Source of the DNA: Candidatus Hydrogenedentota bacterium
Lineage (GTDB): Bacteria; Hydrogenedentota; Hydrogenedentia; Hydrogenedentales; SLHB01
Reading direction: 5' to 3'
Assembly (NCBI GenBank): GCA_020848835.1
Contig: JADLHJ010000055.1
Location: 1-48,602 of the forward strand
Length of the DNA stretch: 48,602 nt
Part shown: positions 8,563 through 16,496 of the stretch, piece by piece
Numbering within the stretch: the stretch's first letter is position 1
Layout of the letters: each line of letters opens with the position of its first letter
The notes under the pieces: generated by a model
Seen by the model: the letters and a program-made list of their open reading frames with translations, nothing else
What the model was told of the DNA's origin: nothing
Databases searched by the model: none
Position numbers and translations under genes: made by a program

Positions 8563-9966
8563 TTATCGCGTCACCTTCGCCTTGCGCGGCGGCGTGTGGA
8601 TGCCGATGCCGTAGTAATCTTCCGCGGCTTCCATGACAGTCTCCGCGAGCGTGGGGTGCGTATGAATGGTGTGTGCGAAATCTTCGACTGTCGCCTCCAG
8701 TTTCATCGCCAGCGCCGCAGACGCAATCAACTCGCCGGCCTCCGCACCGATGATGTGTACGCCGAGGATTTCGTCCGTGTTTGCATCACCGACGATCTTG
8801 ACGTTGCCTTCGGTCTCGCCCATCGCATGTGCGCGCCCGCTGGCCATGAAGCTGAAACGTCCCACCTTCACTTCGTGCCCTGCCTCGCGCGCTTTCGCTT
8901 CCGTCATGCCCACGCTCGCCACTTCCGGCGTTGTAAACGTGCACGCAGGCACGACGCGATAATCCATCGTTTCGTTGCCGCCGGTGGCGTTTGTCGCCGC
9001 AACGATGCCCTCTGTGCTGGCGCCATGCGCCAACATCGTCTTGCCAGTCACGTCGCCAATGGCGTAGATGCCCGCAACGTTAGTTTCCATGCACGGGTCC
9101 ACGATGATGTTTCCGCGCTTGCCCAATTCAACACCGAGCCCCGGCGTTTCCGATACCACATCGGAATGAAACTTACGTCCTATTCCAACTAGAACAAGAT
9201 CGATTTCCACTTCGCCCGCGTGCTTGCCATCGAGCGTGGCTTTGATGGTTTTCTTTCCACGATCGAGATTTTTCACGGTCGTTTCGGTGCGCACGTCAAT
9301 GCCGCGCTTCTTAAAACTGTTCGCCAGAATCTTCGTATTCTCCGCATCATCCAGCGGCAACAGGTTCGGCATCATTTCAACGACGATCACTTCCGAACCA
9401 AATGCATTCCAAATCGAGGCGAACTCCGCACCAATCGGACCGCCGCCAATCACCAGCACTCGCTTCGGTGCCGCGTCCAGTTCCAGCGCCTCCGTACTCG
9501 TGATCACGCGCTCGCCGTCTGTCTCCAAGCCTGGCAACTGCGCAGAGGAGCTACCCGTCGCAATGATGATCGCCCCCGCCCGGATCTCTTCCTTACCAAT
9601 GCGCACGACACCGGGCGCTGCGACGCGCGCAGTTCCCTGCACGACTTCAATCCCGTGTCCCTTGAATAAGTTGCGGATGCCCGCCTTATTCTTCTTGATC
9701 ACATCGTCCTTGCGCGCGCGCAAAGCCTTGAAGTCAACAGAGGGCGCGCCTGCCTTCAATCCAAAATCCGAAGCATGTTGAATCTTGTGATACAGGTGAG
9801 CGCTCGAAATCAGCGTCTTTGTCGGGATGCATCCCCAATTCAAACACACCCCGCCAATCTCTTCCTTCTCAACGACAACAACACGAGCCCCGCGCTGCGC
9901 GGCACGAATCGCCGCAACATACCCGCCAGGCCCGCTACCAATCACCACAACATCACACGCGTGCAT
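8563..9966 (-). CDS. lpdA: dihydrolipoyl dehydrogenase (E3)
   Basis: A 467-residue flavoprotein that reoxidises the dihydrolipoyl group of 2-oxoacid dehydrogenase complexes with NAD+. The FAD-binding motif is VVVIGSGPGGYVAAIRA (residues 6-22), the redox disulfide is GGVCLNWGCIPTK (Cys41, Cys46), the NAD-binding motif is VLVIGGGPIGAEFASIW, and the second FAD contact is GIYAIGDVTG. The C-terminal interface carries the catalytic His-Glu pair in HTHPTLAE. I chose the ATG at 9966 rather than the TTG one codon before it. It lies 122 bp downstream of the E2 gene; that gap holds a double-hairpin repeat. Together they supply E2 and E3 of a complex whose E1 is not in the window. Confidence 0.96.
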   Translation of the reverse strand: MHACDVVVIGSGPGGYVAAIRAAQRGARVVVVEKEEIGGVCLNWGCIPTKTLISSAHLYHKIQHASDFGLKAGAPSVDFKALRARKDDVIKKNKAGIRNLFKGHGIEVVQGTARVAAPGVVRIGKEEIRAGAIIIATGSSSAQLPGLETDGERVITSTEALELDAAPKRVLVIGGGPIGAEFASIWNAFGSEVIVVEMMPNLLPLDDAENTKILANSFKKRGIDVRTETTVKNLDRGKKTIKATLDGKHAGEVEIDLVLVGIGRKFHSDVVSETPGLGVELGKRGNIIVDPCMETNVAGIYAIGDVTGKTMLAHGASTEGIVAATNATGGNETMDYRVVPACTFTTPEVASVGMTEAKAREAGHEVKVGRFSFMASGRAHAMGETEGNVKIVGDANTDEILGVHIIGAEAGELIASAALAMKLEATVEDFAHTIHTHPTLAETVMEAAEDYYGIGIHTPPRKAKVTR

Positions 9967-10027
9967 CAATGTCTCCGATGAATTCAGGGTTCAGAAGTCA
10001 GTAGTCAGAATGAACTGCACTTTAACT

Positions 10028-10077
10028 CGTTCCCAAGCTCCGGCTTGGGAACGCACCCGTGCCAGAAGCTCTGCTTC
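10028..10077 (+). repeat. double-hairpin intergenic repeat, copy A
   Basis: First hairpin: cgttcccaagc (10028-10038) pairs perfectly with gcttgggaacg (10043-10053), loop TCCG. Second hairpin: gaagc (10065-10069) with gcttc (10073-10077), loop TCT. Further copies at 13358-13405 and 34448-34490. This copy lies between the E2 and E3 genes and would be transcribed within their mRNA. Confidence 0.8.
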
Positions 10078-10088
10078 GATCTTGCACC

Positions 10089-11402
10089 CTACAACTTCGC
10101 CTCTTCCAACAACCCCTTCAAATGCCCCATAAACTGCGCCGCCAACGCGCCATCGATCACCCGATGATCGCTCGACAACGTCATCTTCATAATCGGCCGC
10201 ACATGAATCCCGCCATCGATCACCACCGGCCGATCCTTAATCTGCCCTACCGCAAGGATTGCGCTGTCCGGCAAATTGATGATCGCGGTGAAATGGTCCA
10301 CACCAAATCCACCAAGGTTGGAAATCGTAAAGGTGTTCCCCGCGTAATCGTCCGGCAGCAGTTTTCCCGCGCGCGCCTTTTCGGTGAGCACCTTGCACTC
10401 TTCCGAAATCCCCTGCAACGATTTCAATTGTGCGCTGCGCACCACCGGCACGATTAACCCGCTCGGCATAGCCACGGCAAAACCCAAATTCACATCGCCA
10501 ACTTCATCCACGGCGTCACCCAGCCAACGCGCGTTCACCGCCGGAAACTTCACCAGCGCCATCGCCGTGGCGCGCATCACAATATCGTTGAACGACGGCT
10601 TCCACGGCAGACTCTTACGCAACGCCACCGCATTCGCCATATCGACTTCCACCGTCACGTAATAATGCGGCGCGCTGTACTTGCTGTCCGCCATCCGCTT
10701 CGCAATGATCTTGCGCATCGGCGTCAATGGCACCCGCCGCATCTCACCCGAAGGAATCGCAGGAGCAGCAGGAGGTGCGCCCGCGGACTTTGATACGTCC
10801 GCCTTCATCACTTTTCCGTGCGGACCCGATCCCGCAACGCGCGCAATATCCACGCCGGATGCCGCAGCCGAACGCATCGCCGCAGGCGACGCCTTCACCG
10901 AAGCCGCATATGCCTTCACATCTTCTTCCATCACGCGACCGCCGACGCCTGTGCCTGTCACGACATTCGGATCGACATGTAACGCCTCCGCTGCTTTTCG
11001 CGCACGCGGCGAAATCGCGCGCGCGCCGTCGACAGCCGTCGGCGTGACTACCGGCGAAGCCGCTTTTACCGGCTCAGCAGCTTTCACCGCGTCTTTTGCC
11101 GCAGCCGGCGCCGGTGCGGTGTTCCCACCGCTAACGCCGTACTTCGCCAAATCCGGCAACGCCTCCTCTTTCTCGCCGACCAACGCGATCACGGTCATCA
11201 CCGGCACCGTCACGTCCGTTGCCAACAAGATCTTTCGAAGCGTGCCCTCGGCGGGCGATTCCACTTCGATCTCCGCCTTATCTGTCTGCACGGCCAGCAA
11301 CGGTTCGCCCTTGGCGATCGCGTCGCCTTCATTCTTCAACCAACGGACAATCGACGCTTCTTCAACGGACTGTCCCAACTGCGGCAATTTAACTTCGTGC
11401 AT
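10089..11402 (-). CDS. pdhC: 2-oxoacid dehydrogenase dihydrolipoyl acyltransferase (E2)
   Basis: A 437-residue E2, probably of pyruvate dehydrogenase, although substrate class is not certain without E1. Domains in order: lipoyl domain (residues 1-77, lipoyl lysine Lys42 in QTDKAEIEV); an Ala/Pro linker; a peripheral-subunit-binding domain (about 129-165, ISPRARKAAEAL then GTGVGGRVMEEDV); a second such domain (about 171-205, SPAAMRSAAASGVDIARVAG then HGKVMKADV); another linker; and the acyltransferase core from about 218, ending with the active-site motif DHRVIDGA. Two binding domains in tandem is unusual. The ATG at 11402 has GAAGG 6 nt before it; a TTG two codons upstream would sit too close. 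E3 follows; cytidine deaminase precedes by 72 nt. Confidence 0.93.
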   Translation of the reverse strand: MHEVKLPQLGQSVEEASIVRWLKNEGDAIAKGEPLLAVQTDKAEIEVESPAEGTLRKILLATDVTVPVMTVIALVGEKEEALPDLAKYGVSGGNTAPAPAAAKDAVKAAEPVKAASPVVTPTAVDGARAISPRARKAAEALHVDPNVVTGTGVGGRVMEEDVKAYAASVKASPAAMRSAAASGVDIARVAGSGPHGKVMKADVSKSAGAPPAAPAIPSGEMRRVPLTPMRKIIAKRMADSKYSAPHYYVTVEVDMANAVALRKSLPWKPSFNDIVMRATAMALVKFPAVNARWLGDAVDEVGDVNLGFAVAMPSGLIVPVVRSAQLKSLQGISEECKVLTEKARAGKLLPDDYAGNTFTISNLGGFGVDHFTAIINLPDSAILAVGQIKDRPVVIDGGIHVRPIMKMTLSSDHRVIDGALAAQFMGHLKGLLEEAKL

Positions 11403-11474
11403 TTCCAACCTTCTTAATAATTTCGACCGTACTCACGCGATCGGCTGTGTCCGTTTCGTCCATCGAGTCCATGA

Positions 11475-11852
11475 CTAACACCGATACGGCAACAACTCGC
11501 GCAAAGTCACAATCTGTTCAACGCCCAAATACACCCGCATGTCCCAATTTGCATCATCAATCTCATGCAAAAACTGCCGGCACCGCCCACATGGCGAAAG
11601 CACTTTCCCGATTGAATCCCACGCCACCATTGCCACCACCCGCGTCACGCGGTGCTTGAGCATCTCCGCAATCGCGGAATGCTCTGCACAAAACCCAATG
11701 CCGCAAATACAGTCCACGCACGCGCCGGTAAAAATCCGTCCGTCGGGCGTCAGCAACGCCGCGCCTACACTCCCTACGTGTACGTCCTCTGACGCTTGGT
11801 AGTTTACTGTTGCTTCTTGGACAGCTTTTAGTAGTTCGTCGAATTCGGTCAT
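11475..11852 (-). CDS. cdd: cytidine deaminase family protein
   Basis: A 125-residue zinc deaminase of the cytidine/blasticidin-S deaminase fold. The first zinc motif is FCAEHSAIAEML (Cys ligand and catalytic Glu) and the second is SPCGRCRQFL (PCxxC, two Cys ligands). The N-terminus VGAALLTPDGRIFTG is the usual beta-hairpin before the active site, and the length is that of tetrameric Cdd. It would convert cytidine and deoxycytidine to uridine forms for pyrimidine salvage; a blasticidin-deaminase-like specificity is not excluded. It begins 9 nt after the small membrane protein at 11862-12131, with no strong ribosome site, so translational coupling is likely. Confidence 0.88.
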   Translation of the reverse strand: MTEFDELLKAVQEATVNYQASEDVHVGSVGAALLTPDGRIFTGACVDCICGIGFCAEHSAIAEMLKHRVTRVVAMVAWDSIGKVLSPCGRCRQFLHEIDDANWDMRVYLGVEQIVTLRELLPYRC

Positions 11853-11861
11853 TAGGTTGCT

Positions 11862-12131
11862 TCATCGCTTGCGCGCTGTATGTTTGCCGCGATCTCTCAG
11901 CCAGCGGACACCCGTAAAAACGGCCAGACCCAGAAGCAATACTTCAACGGTGATCGCAAGATAACCAATCGCGATGCCGGGGAGTACTTGGCCATAGCGT
12001 GACGAATAAAAAAGTTTAGAGCGACCTTCTGAAAGAAAATAGTATGGAATTAGAATCAGAATAGACACGCAGAAGATTGCAGCGAGCAGGTTAGCAGCAC
12101 GTTGTGCGTATTTTTTCAGATCCTTATTCAT
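11862..12131 (-). CDS. hypothetical small membrane protein, two helices
   Basis: An 89-residue protein with two clear membrane segments (about residues 14-33, LLAAIFCVSILILIPYYFL, and 50-73, IAIGYLAITVEVLLLGLAVF) and a basic C-terminus (RWLRDRGKHTARKR), suggesting both ends in the cytoplasm. I recognise no family. It sits between mtlD (26 nt) and cdd (9 nt) in a same-strand run. Confidence 0.6.
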   Translation of the reverse strand: MNKDLKKYAQRAANLLAAIFCVSILILIPYYFLSEGRSKLFYSSRYGQVLPGIAIGYLAITVEVLLLGLAVFTGVRWLRDRGKHTARKR

Positions 12132-12157
12132 TCACACTGGACAACGTTACGTTAGAG

Positions 12158-13345
12158 CTAACCCCCATGGTTCAGCCACCCATCCGATTTCAACCGGTGC
12201 TCACCGTCCGCGATCAAGCAACCCAACACCGAGTCCGGGTCGATGCCGCACACCTCGCGCAAAACCCCGCTAAGTCCATCTTTCGCAAGGAGTTCCTGAA
12301 TGGATTGTGCGGCGGGGTCGGACGTCTGATCGTATCGAATCGCTGCCGCTGCCGCAAACGCCAACCCGAGTGGCGACACGCCTTGTTCCGAACTCATCAG
12401 CGCCGCGCCGATCAGCCGGTCGCGCTTGCCGAGCTTGCGAATCGGGTCGCGTGCTACGCGCTCTACTTGGTCACCCAACAATCTGTTTCCGAATCGGCGG
12501 ATCAGATCTTCGCGATGATTCGCCAACGCCTTACGATCCATTCCATGCTTTCGTACCAATCCTTCGCAGGATTCCGCCAGCGCCGCTTCGACTTCCGTGC
12601 GCACCGCCGCGTCGCCGATCGCCTGCCAGATGTACTCATGCCCGCGCAGATGCCCGAGGTATGCCGTTGCCGCGTGGCCTGCGTTATGAACAAACAGCTT
12701 CCGCTCAACGTATGCTTCAAAATTGTCGCGTGGCTGAAGGTTCTTTAATTCCGGAATTGGCCCTTTGAACCCATCCTTATCCACCGGCAAATGACAATAC
12801 GCCTCGACGCACACCAGCAGCGGGTCTTCTTCCTTCAGCGCCTCGGTCATCACCGGCACCATCCGCCCGATGCTCGCCTCGACAAACCCTACTTTTTCAT
12901 CGAGTGCATCATGCAAAGCGGGAGACAGGTGCTTGCGAACTTCCTCTCTCAGAAACGGCCCTGCCTCCAGCATGTTCTCGCACACGATGATGTCCAGCGG
13001 TTTCGCGTTTGCATCCGCAAATCGTTGTGCAATTCCCGCCGCAATCGCTGGTGCAACGCGTGGCAGCACATTCACCCCCACCGCAGTCGATGCAATGTCC
13101 GCCTCCGCAAGCGCCGCCGCGACATCTTCTGTCTTCCGCGCATCTGCCGCCCGCACATTCTCGATCAACATCGTGTAGCTGACTTCGTCGAGAATTCGAA
13201 GCGGATAGGCTCGTTTCTCATTCAATCCAGCAATCAGCGCATCGGCCACATCCACAAATGTCGTCTCATAACCAGACTCAAAATAGAGTTGGCCTAAAAA
13301 TCCACGCCCGATATTACCGGCGCCAAAATGAACTGCTTTCTTCAT
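12158..13345 (-). CDS. mtlD: mannitol-1-phosphate 5-dehydrogenase
   Basis: A 395-residue NAD-dependent polyol dehydrogenase interconverting mannitol 1-phosphate and fructose 6-phosphate. The N-terminus KKAVHFGAGNIGRGFLGQL is the diagnostic MtlD dinucleotide-binding segment. Substrate-binding and catalytic residues fall in ERKLFVHNAGHAATAYLGHL, the Lys-x4-Asn-x3-His signature of polyol-specific long-chain dehydrogenases. Length fits the family (about 380). No mannitol PTS gene is near, so the mannitol phosphate may come from another route or serve as a compatible solute; that is inference. It follows the IMPase-like gene by 85 bp, which contain a double-hairpin repeat. GAGGG precedes the ATG. 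Confidence 0.94.
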   Translation of the reverse strand: MKKAVHFGAGNIGRGFLGQLYFESGYETTFVDVADALIAGLNEKRAYPLRILDEVSYTMLIENVRAADARKTEDVAAALAEADIASTAVGVNVLPRVAPAIAAGIAQRFADANAKPLDIIVCENMLEAGPFLREEVRKHLSPALHDALDEKVGFVEASIGRMVPVMTEALKEEDPLLVCVEAYCHLPVDKDGFKGPIPELKNLQPRDNFEAYVERKLFVHNAGHAATAYLGHLRGHEYIWQAIGDAAVRTEVEAALAESCEGLVRKHGMDRKALANHREDLIRRFGNRLLGDQVERVARDPIRKLGKRDRLIGAALMSSEQGVSPLGLAFAAAAAIRYDQTSDPAAQSIQELLAKDGLSGVLREVCGIDPDSVLGCLIADGEHRLKSDGWLNHGG

Positions 13346-13357
13346 TCACCATTCCCT

Positions 13358-13405
13358 CGTTCACAAGCTCCCGCTTGGGAACGCACTCTTGAAAAGCTCC
13401 GCTTT
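13358..13405 (+). repeat. double-hairpin intergenic repeat, copy B
   Basis: First hairpin at 13358-13383 has one mismatch relative to copy A. Second hairpin aaagc (13393-13397)/gcttt (13401-13405) differs from copies A and C at both outer bases in a way that keeps pairing. The copy lies between the IMPase-like gene and mtlD on their presumed common transcript. Confidence 0.75.
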
Positions 13406-13430
13406 GATCTTCTGCGTAAATTGACTAGCA

Positions 13431-14225
13431 CTACACAATCACGTCTATCAACGCATCGTGCAGCAACCGGTTGCTCGCGAGCACCCCACGCCCGCCATCG
13501 AACACGTGGATTGGGCTTCCATCCAACCGCGTCACCAATCCGCCCGCTTCCTCGACGATAATCATCGCGGCGGCATAGTCATACGGATTTAACGCCACAT
13601 GTACATACGCATCCATATCCGCCGTCGCGATCGAACACAACCCAATCACGGCCGCGCAATGGCAGCGCACCTGCCCGATCGCCACCATCAATGGACTGAA
13701 CTTCTGCAATATCTCCTCGCGGTCCCACGGCCCTGAGAAATCGATCTCCGCCCGCGCGCTACCCATGGCGTCCACGTCCGACACCACAATCCGCTCGCCA
13801 TTTCGAAACGCACCGCCGCCCTTCTCCGCGAGAAACAGCTCGCCCTTCCCCGGCACCGCCACGCCGCCCGCCACCGGCTTGCCGTTAACTGCAAACCCCA
13901 GCGAAACCCCGAAGGCGGGAAACAGACCGCGCACAAAATTCTGGGTCCCGTCGATCGGATCAATTAGCCAAGTACGCCCGTCGCGATTGGCGGGTAGCTC
14001 GTGCAGCCCGTTCTCCTCGGCAAAAATCTGGTCCTCCGGAAACGCCGTTCGAATCCGCGCTACAATCTCCTCCTGGACCGCCAAATCCACTTCCGTCAGC
14101 AGGTCATTCGCTTCCCGCTTCGTAGATACCCGCATCCCGTCTCGCATCGCGTACTTCGTACGAACGAAAATCGCCATGTCATCGAGGGTGCGTTGAATAA
14201 AACCCAATTCGTTCAAAGTAAACAA
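13431..14225 (-). CDS. inositol monophosphatase family protein
   Basis: A 264-residue magnesium-dependent phosphatase. Metal-binding motifs are visible in order: IFAEEN (Glu ligands), WLIDPIDGTQNFVRG (the WxDPIDGTxNF signature), and NPYDYAAAMIIVEEAGG in place of the usual WDxAAG segment, keeping the Asp. Such enzymes dephosphorylate inositol phosphates, histidinol phosphate, fructose bisphosphate or PAP; specificity cannot be told. A TTG start at 14225 after AGAAAGA is chosen because the first ATG (14175) would remove the conserved N-terminal helix; an in-frame TAG lies just upstream. mtlD follows, so a polyol-phosphate link is possible but speculative. Confidence 0.88.
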   Translation of the reverse strand: MFTLNELGFIQRTLDDMAIFVRTKYAMRDGMRVSTKREANDLLTEVDLAVQEEIVARIRTAFPEDQIFAEENGLHELPANRDGRTWLIDPIDGTQNFVRGLFPAFGVSLGFAVNGKPVAGGVAVPGKGELFLAEKGGGAFRNGERIVVSDVDAMGSARAEIDFSGPWDREEILQKFSPLMVAIGQVRCHCAAVIGLCSIATADMDAYVHVALNPYDYAAAMIIVEEAGGLVTRLDGSPIHVFDGGRGVLASNRLLHDALIDVIV

Positions 14226-14246
14226 TCTTTCTGTCTAAAACAAAAT

Positions 14247-14263
14247 GCCGACCGGCGATCGGC
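14247..14263 (-). terminator. possible hairpin between DinB-like and IMPase genes
   Basis: A 5-bp GC-rich stem (GCCGA/TCGGC) followed on the minus strand by a T-rich run (ATTTTGTTTT). The stem is short, so this is a weak terminator at best; it would separate the DinB-like gene from the IMPase run. Confidence 0.35.
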
Positions 14264-14363
14264 AGGAGTCCAGTGATGACGTTGCCAAACTAAAAAAACC
14301 AGATCCAAACCCAAAAGGGTAATCATATACTTTCGCGCAGGTTCGACTGTAGTCGGTGCAGCG

Positions 14364-14864
14364 TTAGGGCGCTTCCTCGCCCGGCGCCAAGATGGCCCCA
14401 GGTTTGCCGAGCATGCGTCGCAATATTCCGGTCTGGCCAAGGTGATAGGCCTCGTGAAACGCGATACTTGCAAGCAGACTGCCCACCGTCTCGTTCGGAT
14501 TGCCGGTCGGACTGAACGGCGCGACGGCCTCCAAGGTAGCCGGTGTCGAAAGTTTGAGCGCGCCGGAAAGGGCAGAACCCAGGGAAAGAAAGCGCACCTG
14601 AAGTTCGGAAAGGGAAATGGCTCCGGTCGGGCTGAAAGACTGCGCGCCATACACCTGAAAGTCATGGTCATTGAACAACGGCGTTTCACCCAGCAACGTC
14701 AGGGCCTGGTTCCGTGCACGCACGATGTGACCCACCACCCAATTGAGTGAATTCCCGCCCGGCTGGGGCGGCGTTAAACTTTCCGCATCGGACAGGCCGG
14801 CCAAGTTCTTCTGCATAACATACTCGCCAACCTGGAACTGAAATAAAATGGTTTCTGAATTCAT
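14364..14864 (-). CDS. DinB/YfiT-like putative metalloenzyme
   Basis: A 166-residue four-helix-bundle protein. The three metal-ligand histidines of the DinB superfamily can be placed in NWVVGHIVRAR (first) and FHEAYHLGQTG (second and third, HxxxH). The family includes thiol-S-transferases and damage-induced proteins of unknown substrate, so the reaction is not assigned. The ATG is behind AAGGAG with a 6-nt gap. It is divergent from moaA, sharing a 111-bp gap. A second, decayed DinB fragment is found at 34636-34719. Confidence 0.85.
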   Translation of the reverse strand: MNSETILFQFQVGEYVMQKNLAGLSDAESLTPPQPGGNSLNWVVGHIVRARNQALTLLGETPLFNDHDFQVYGAQSFSPTGAISLSELQVRFLSLGSALSGALKLSTPATLEAVAPFSPTGNPNETVGSLLASIAFHEAYHLGQTGILRRMLGKPGAILAPGEEAP

Positions 14865-14975
14865 ACGCTACTCCTTGCACAATGGATCGAGAGAAATATA
14901 CCCAAATCAGGCAAGGTTCCTATAATAATGAACTTTTCGGATCCAAGTTGGGCATACTAAGGCTTGGTAGGCACT

Positions 14976-16013
14976 GTGAAAACATTGGTTAACAACGCTC
15001 GCATCCTCGATGCGCTTCGCCGTCCGCTGCATGATCTGCGGATTTCGGTGACGGACAAGTGCAACCTGCGTTGTACCTACTGCATGCCCTCAGACCACTA
15101 CCACGAACACTACGAGTTCCTGAAGCGCGAAGACCTGTTGACCTTTGAGGAGATTACCCGTATTGCCCGCTTGTTTGTCGCCGCCGGCGTTTCCAAGCTG
15201 CGTATAACCGGCGGCGAACCGCTCTTGCGAAAAGACCTCCCAAATCTTATCGCCATGTTGCGGGAGATAAACGGCGTCGAAGACCTCGCGCTAACCACAA
15301 ACGGCATATTGCTCCCACAACTTGCCGCACCCCTCAAGGCAGCAGGCCTCGACCGGGTCACGGTCAGCCTCGACTCGCTCGACAATGCTGTGTTCCAGCA
15401 AATGAATGGACGCGGCGTTCGTGTTGCGGCCGTACTCGACGGAATTCGCGCCGCGGAAGAAGCAGGCCTTGTTCCAATCAAAATCAATGCTGTAATTCAG
15501 CACGGCGTCAACGACCCCGGCGCCGTCGATCTCGCCGCGCATTTCCGCGGTACCGGCGCCATCGTCCGATTCATCGAATACATGGACGTCGGCAATTGCA
15601 ACGGCTGGCAGAAGAACGCCGTAGTCTCTTCTCGCGAGCTTCGGGACCGCATCGCCGCGCGATTCCCTCTCGAACCCGTTGGCGCCAAATATCACGGAGA
15701 AGTCGCCGAACGCTACCGCTATGAGGACGGGGCAGGGGAGATCGGCTTCATTTCATCCGTATCCCAGCCGTTTTGCGGTTCCTGTTCACGCGCGCGACTT
15801 TCCGCCGATGGACAGGTTTTCACATGTCTCTTCGCATCCAAAGGCGTGGACTTCCGCGCACCGTTGCGAAACGACGCGAGCGACCAGGAACTGGCTGGAC
15901 AACTTGCAACCGTCTGGCGCAACCGCCAAGATCGCTACTCGGAAACGCGTGCCGAAATCGCATCAAAATCGCCGGCCCTGAAGAAGGTCGAGATGTACCA
16001 CATCGGAGGCTGA
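14976..16013 (+). CDS. moaA: GTP 3',8-cyclase MoaA
   Basis: A 345-residue radical SAM enzyme making 3',8-cyclo-GTP in the first step of molybdenum cofactor synthesis. The SAM-binding 4Fe-4S motif is TDKCNLRCTYC (Cx3Cx2C), followed by RITGGEPLLR. The second cluster ligands are in PFCGSCSRARLSADGQVFTC (Cx2Cx13C). The C-terminus ends YHIGG, the Gly-Gly tail needed for activity. Start is uncertain between TTG at 14964 and GTG at 14976; the latter has GGTAGG before it. A -10-like TATAAT lies at 14921-14926. It is first in the run moaA-moaC-mobA-moaD-moaE; the Gly-Gly codons GGA GGC also form the nearest ribosome site for moaC. Confidence 0.96.
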   Translation: MKTLVNNARILDALRRPLHDLRISVTDKCNLRCTYCMPSDHYHEHYEFLKREDLLTFEEITRIARLFVAAGVSKLRITGGEPLLRKDLPNLIAMLREINGVEDLALTTNGILLPQLAAPLKAAGLDRVTVSLDSLDNAVFQQMNGRGVRVAAVLDGIRAAEEAGLVPIKINAVIQHGVNDPGAVDLAAHFRGTGAIVRFIEYMDVGNCNGWQKNAVVSSRELRDRIAARFPLEPVGAKYHGEVAERYRYEDGAGEIGFISSVSQPFCGSCSRARLSADGQVFTCLFASKGVDFRAPLRNDASDQELAGQLATVWRNRQDRYSETRAEIASKSPALKKVEMYHIGG

Positions 16014-16022
16014 TTCACGTTC

Positions 16023-16496
16023 ATGCTCTCTCATATTGACGAAAACAATCAGCCCCAGATGGTAGACGTCGGCGCCAAGCCGACTACCAGGCGCACCGCG
16101 ACGGCGCGTTCCATCGTTGCGTTGCCGGCCAATATTGCCAGTGCCTTTTCTGACGGCGAACTCGTAACCAAGAAAGGCCCAGTTCTTCAAACCGCCATAC
16201 TCGCCGGGATTATGGCGGCCAAGCGCACCTCGGAACTTATTCCGCTCTGCCATCCCCTCGGACTTGACGACTGCAAAGTGACCATAGATTTCGATCCAAC
16301 GGTCGGACTTGTCGTCAACTGCACGGCGACTGTCCAGGCGAGAACCGGTGTAGAAATGGAGGCTTTGACCGGCGCGAGCGTCGCGGCCCTGACCATATAC
16401 GACATGTGCAAAGCGATGTCCCATGATATTGTGATCCGTGAGACGCGGTTAGTCTCAAAAACCGGTGGAAAATCTGACTATGAGTTGCAGTCATAA
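16023..16496 (+). CDS. moaC: cyclic pyranopterin monophosphate synthase MoaC
   Basis: A 157-residue enzyme that converts 3',8-cyclo-GTP to cyclic pyranopterin monophosphate, acting straight after MoaA. Family motifs: MVDVGAKPTTRRTATARS near the N-terminus, LIPLCHPLGLDDCKV (active-site Cys-His), ARTGVEMEALTGASVAALTI, and YDMCKAMSHDIVI with the catalytic Lys-Ala-x-Ser-x-Asp. Length is typical. It begins 9 nt after the moaA stop and its last 17 bp overlap the start of the mobA fusion gene. The GGAGG in moaA is 13 nt from the ATG, a longer spacing than ideal. Confidence 0.96.
   Translation: MLSHIDENNQPQMVDVGAKPTTRRTATARSIVALPANIASAFSDGELVTKKGPVLQTAILAGIMAAKRTSELIPLCHPLGLDDCKVTIDFDPTVGLVVNCTATVQARTGVEMEALTGASVAALTIYDMCKAMSHDIVIRETRLVSKTGGKSDYELQS

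Noticed and set aside
14865..14975. Molybdenum cofactor riboswitch upstream of moaA
   Set aside because: The whole gap to the divergent gene is 111 bp, too short for that motif plus promoter, and its conserved parts are not visible.
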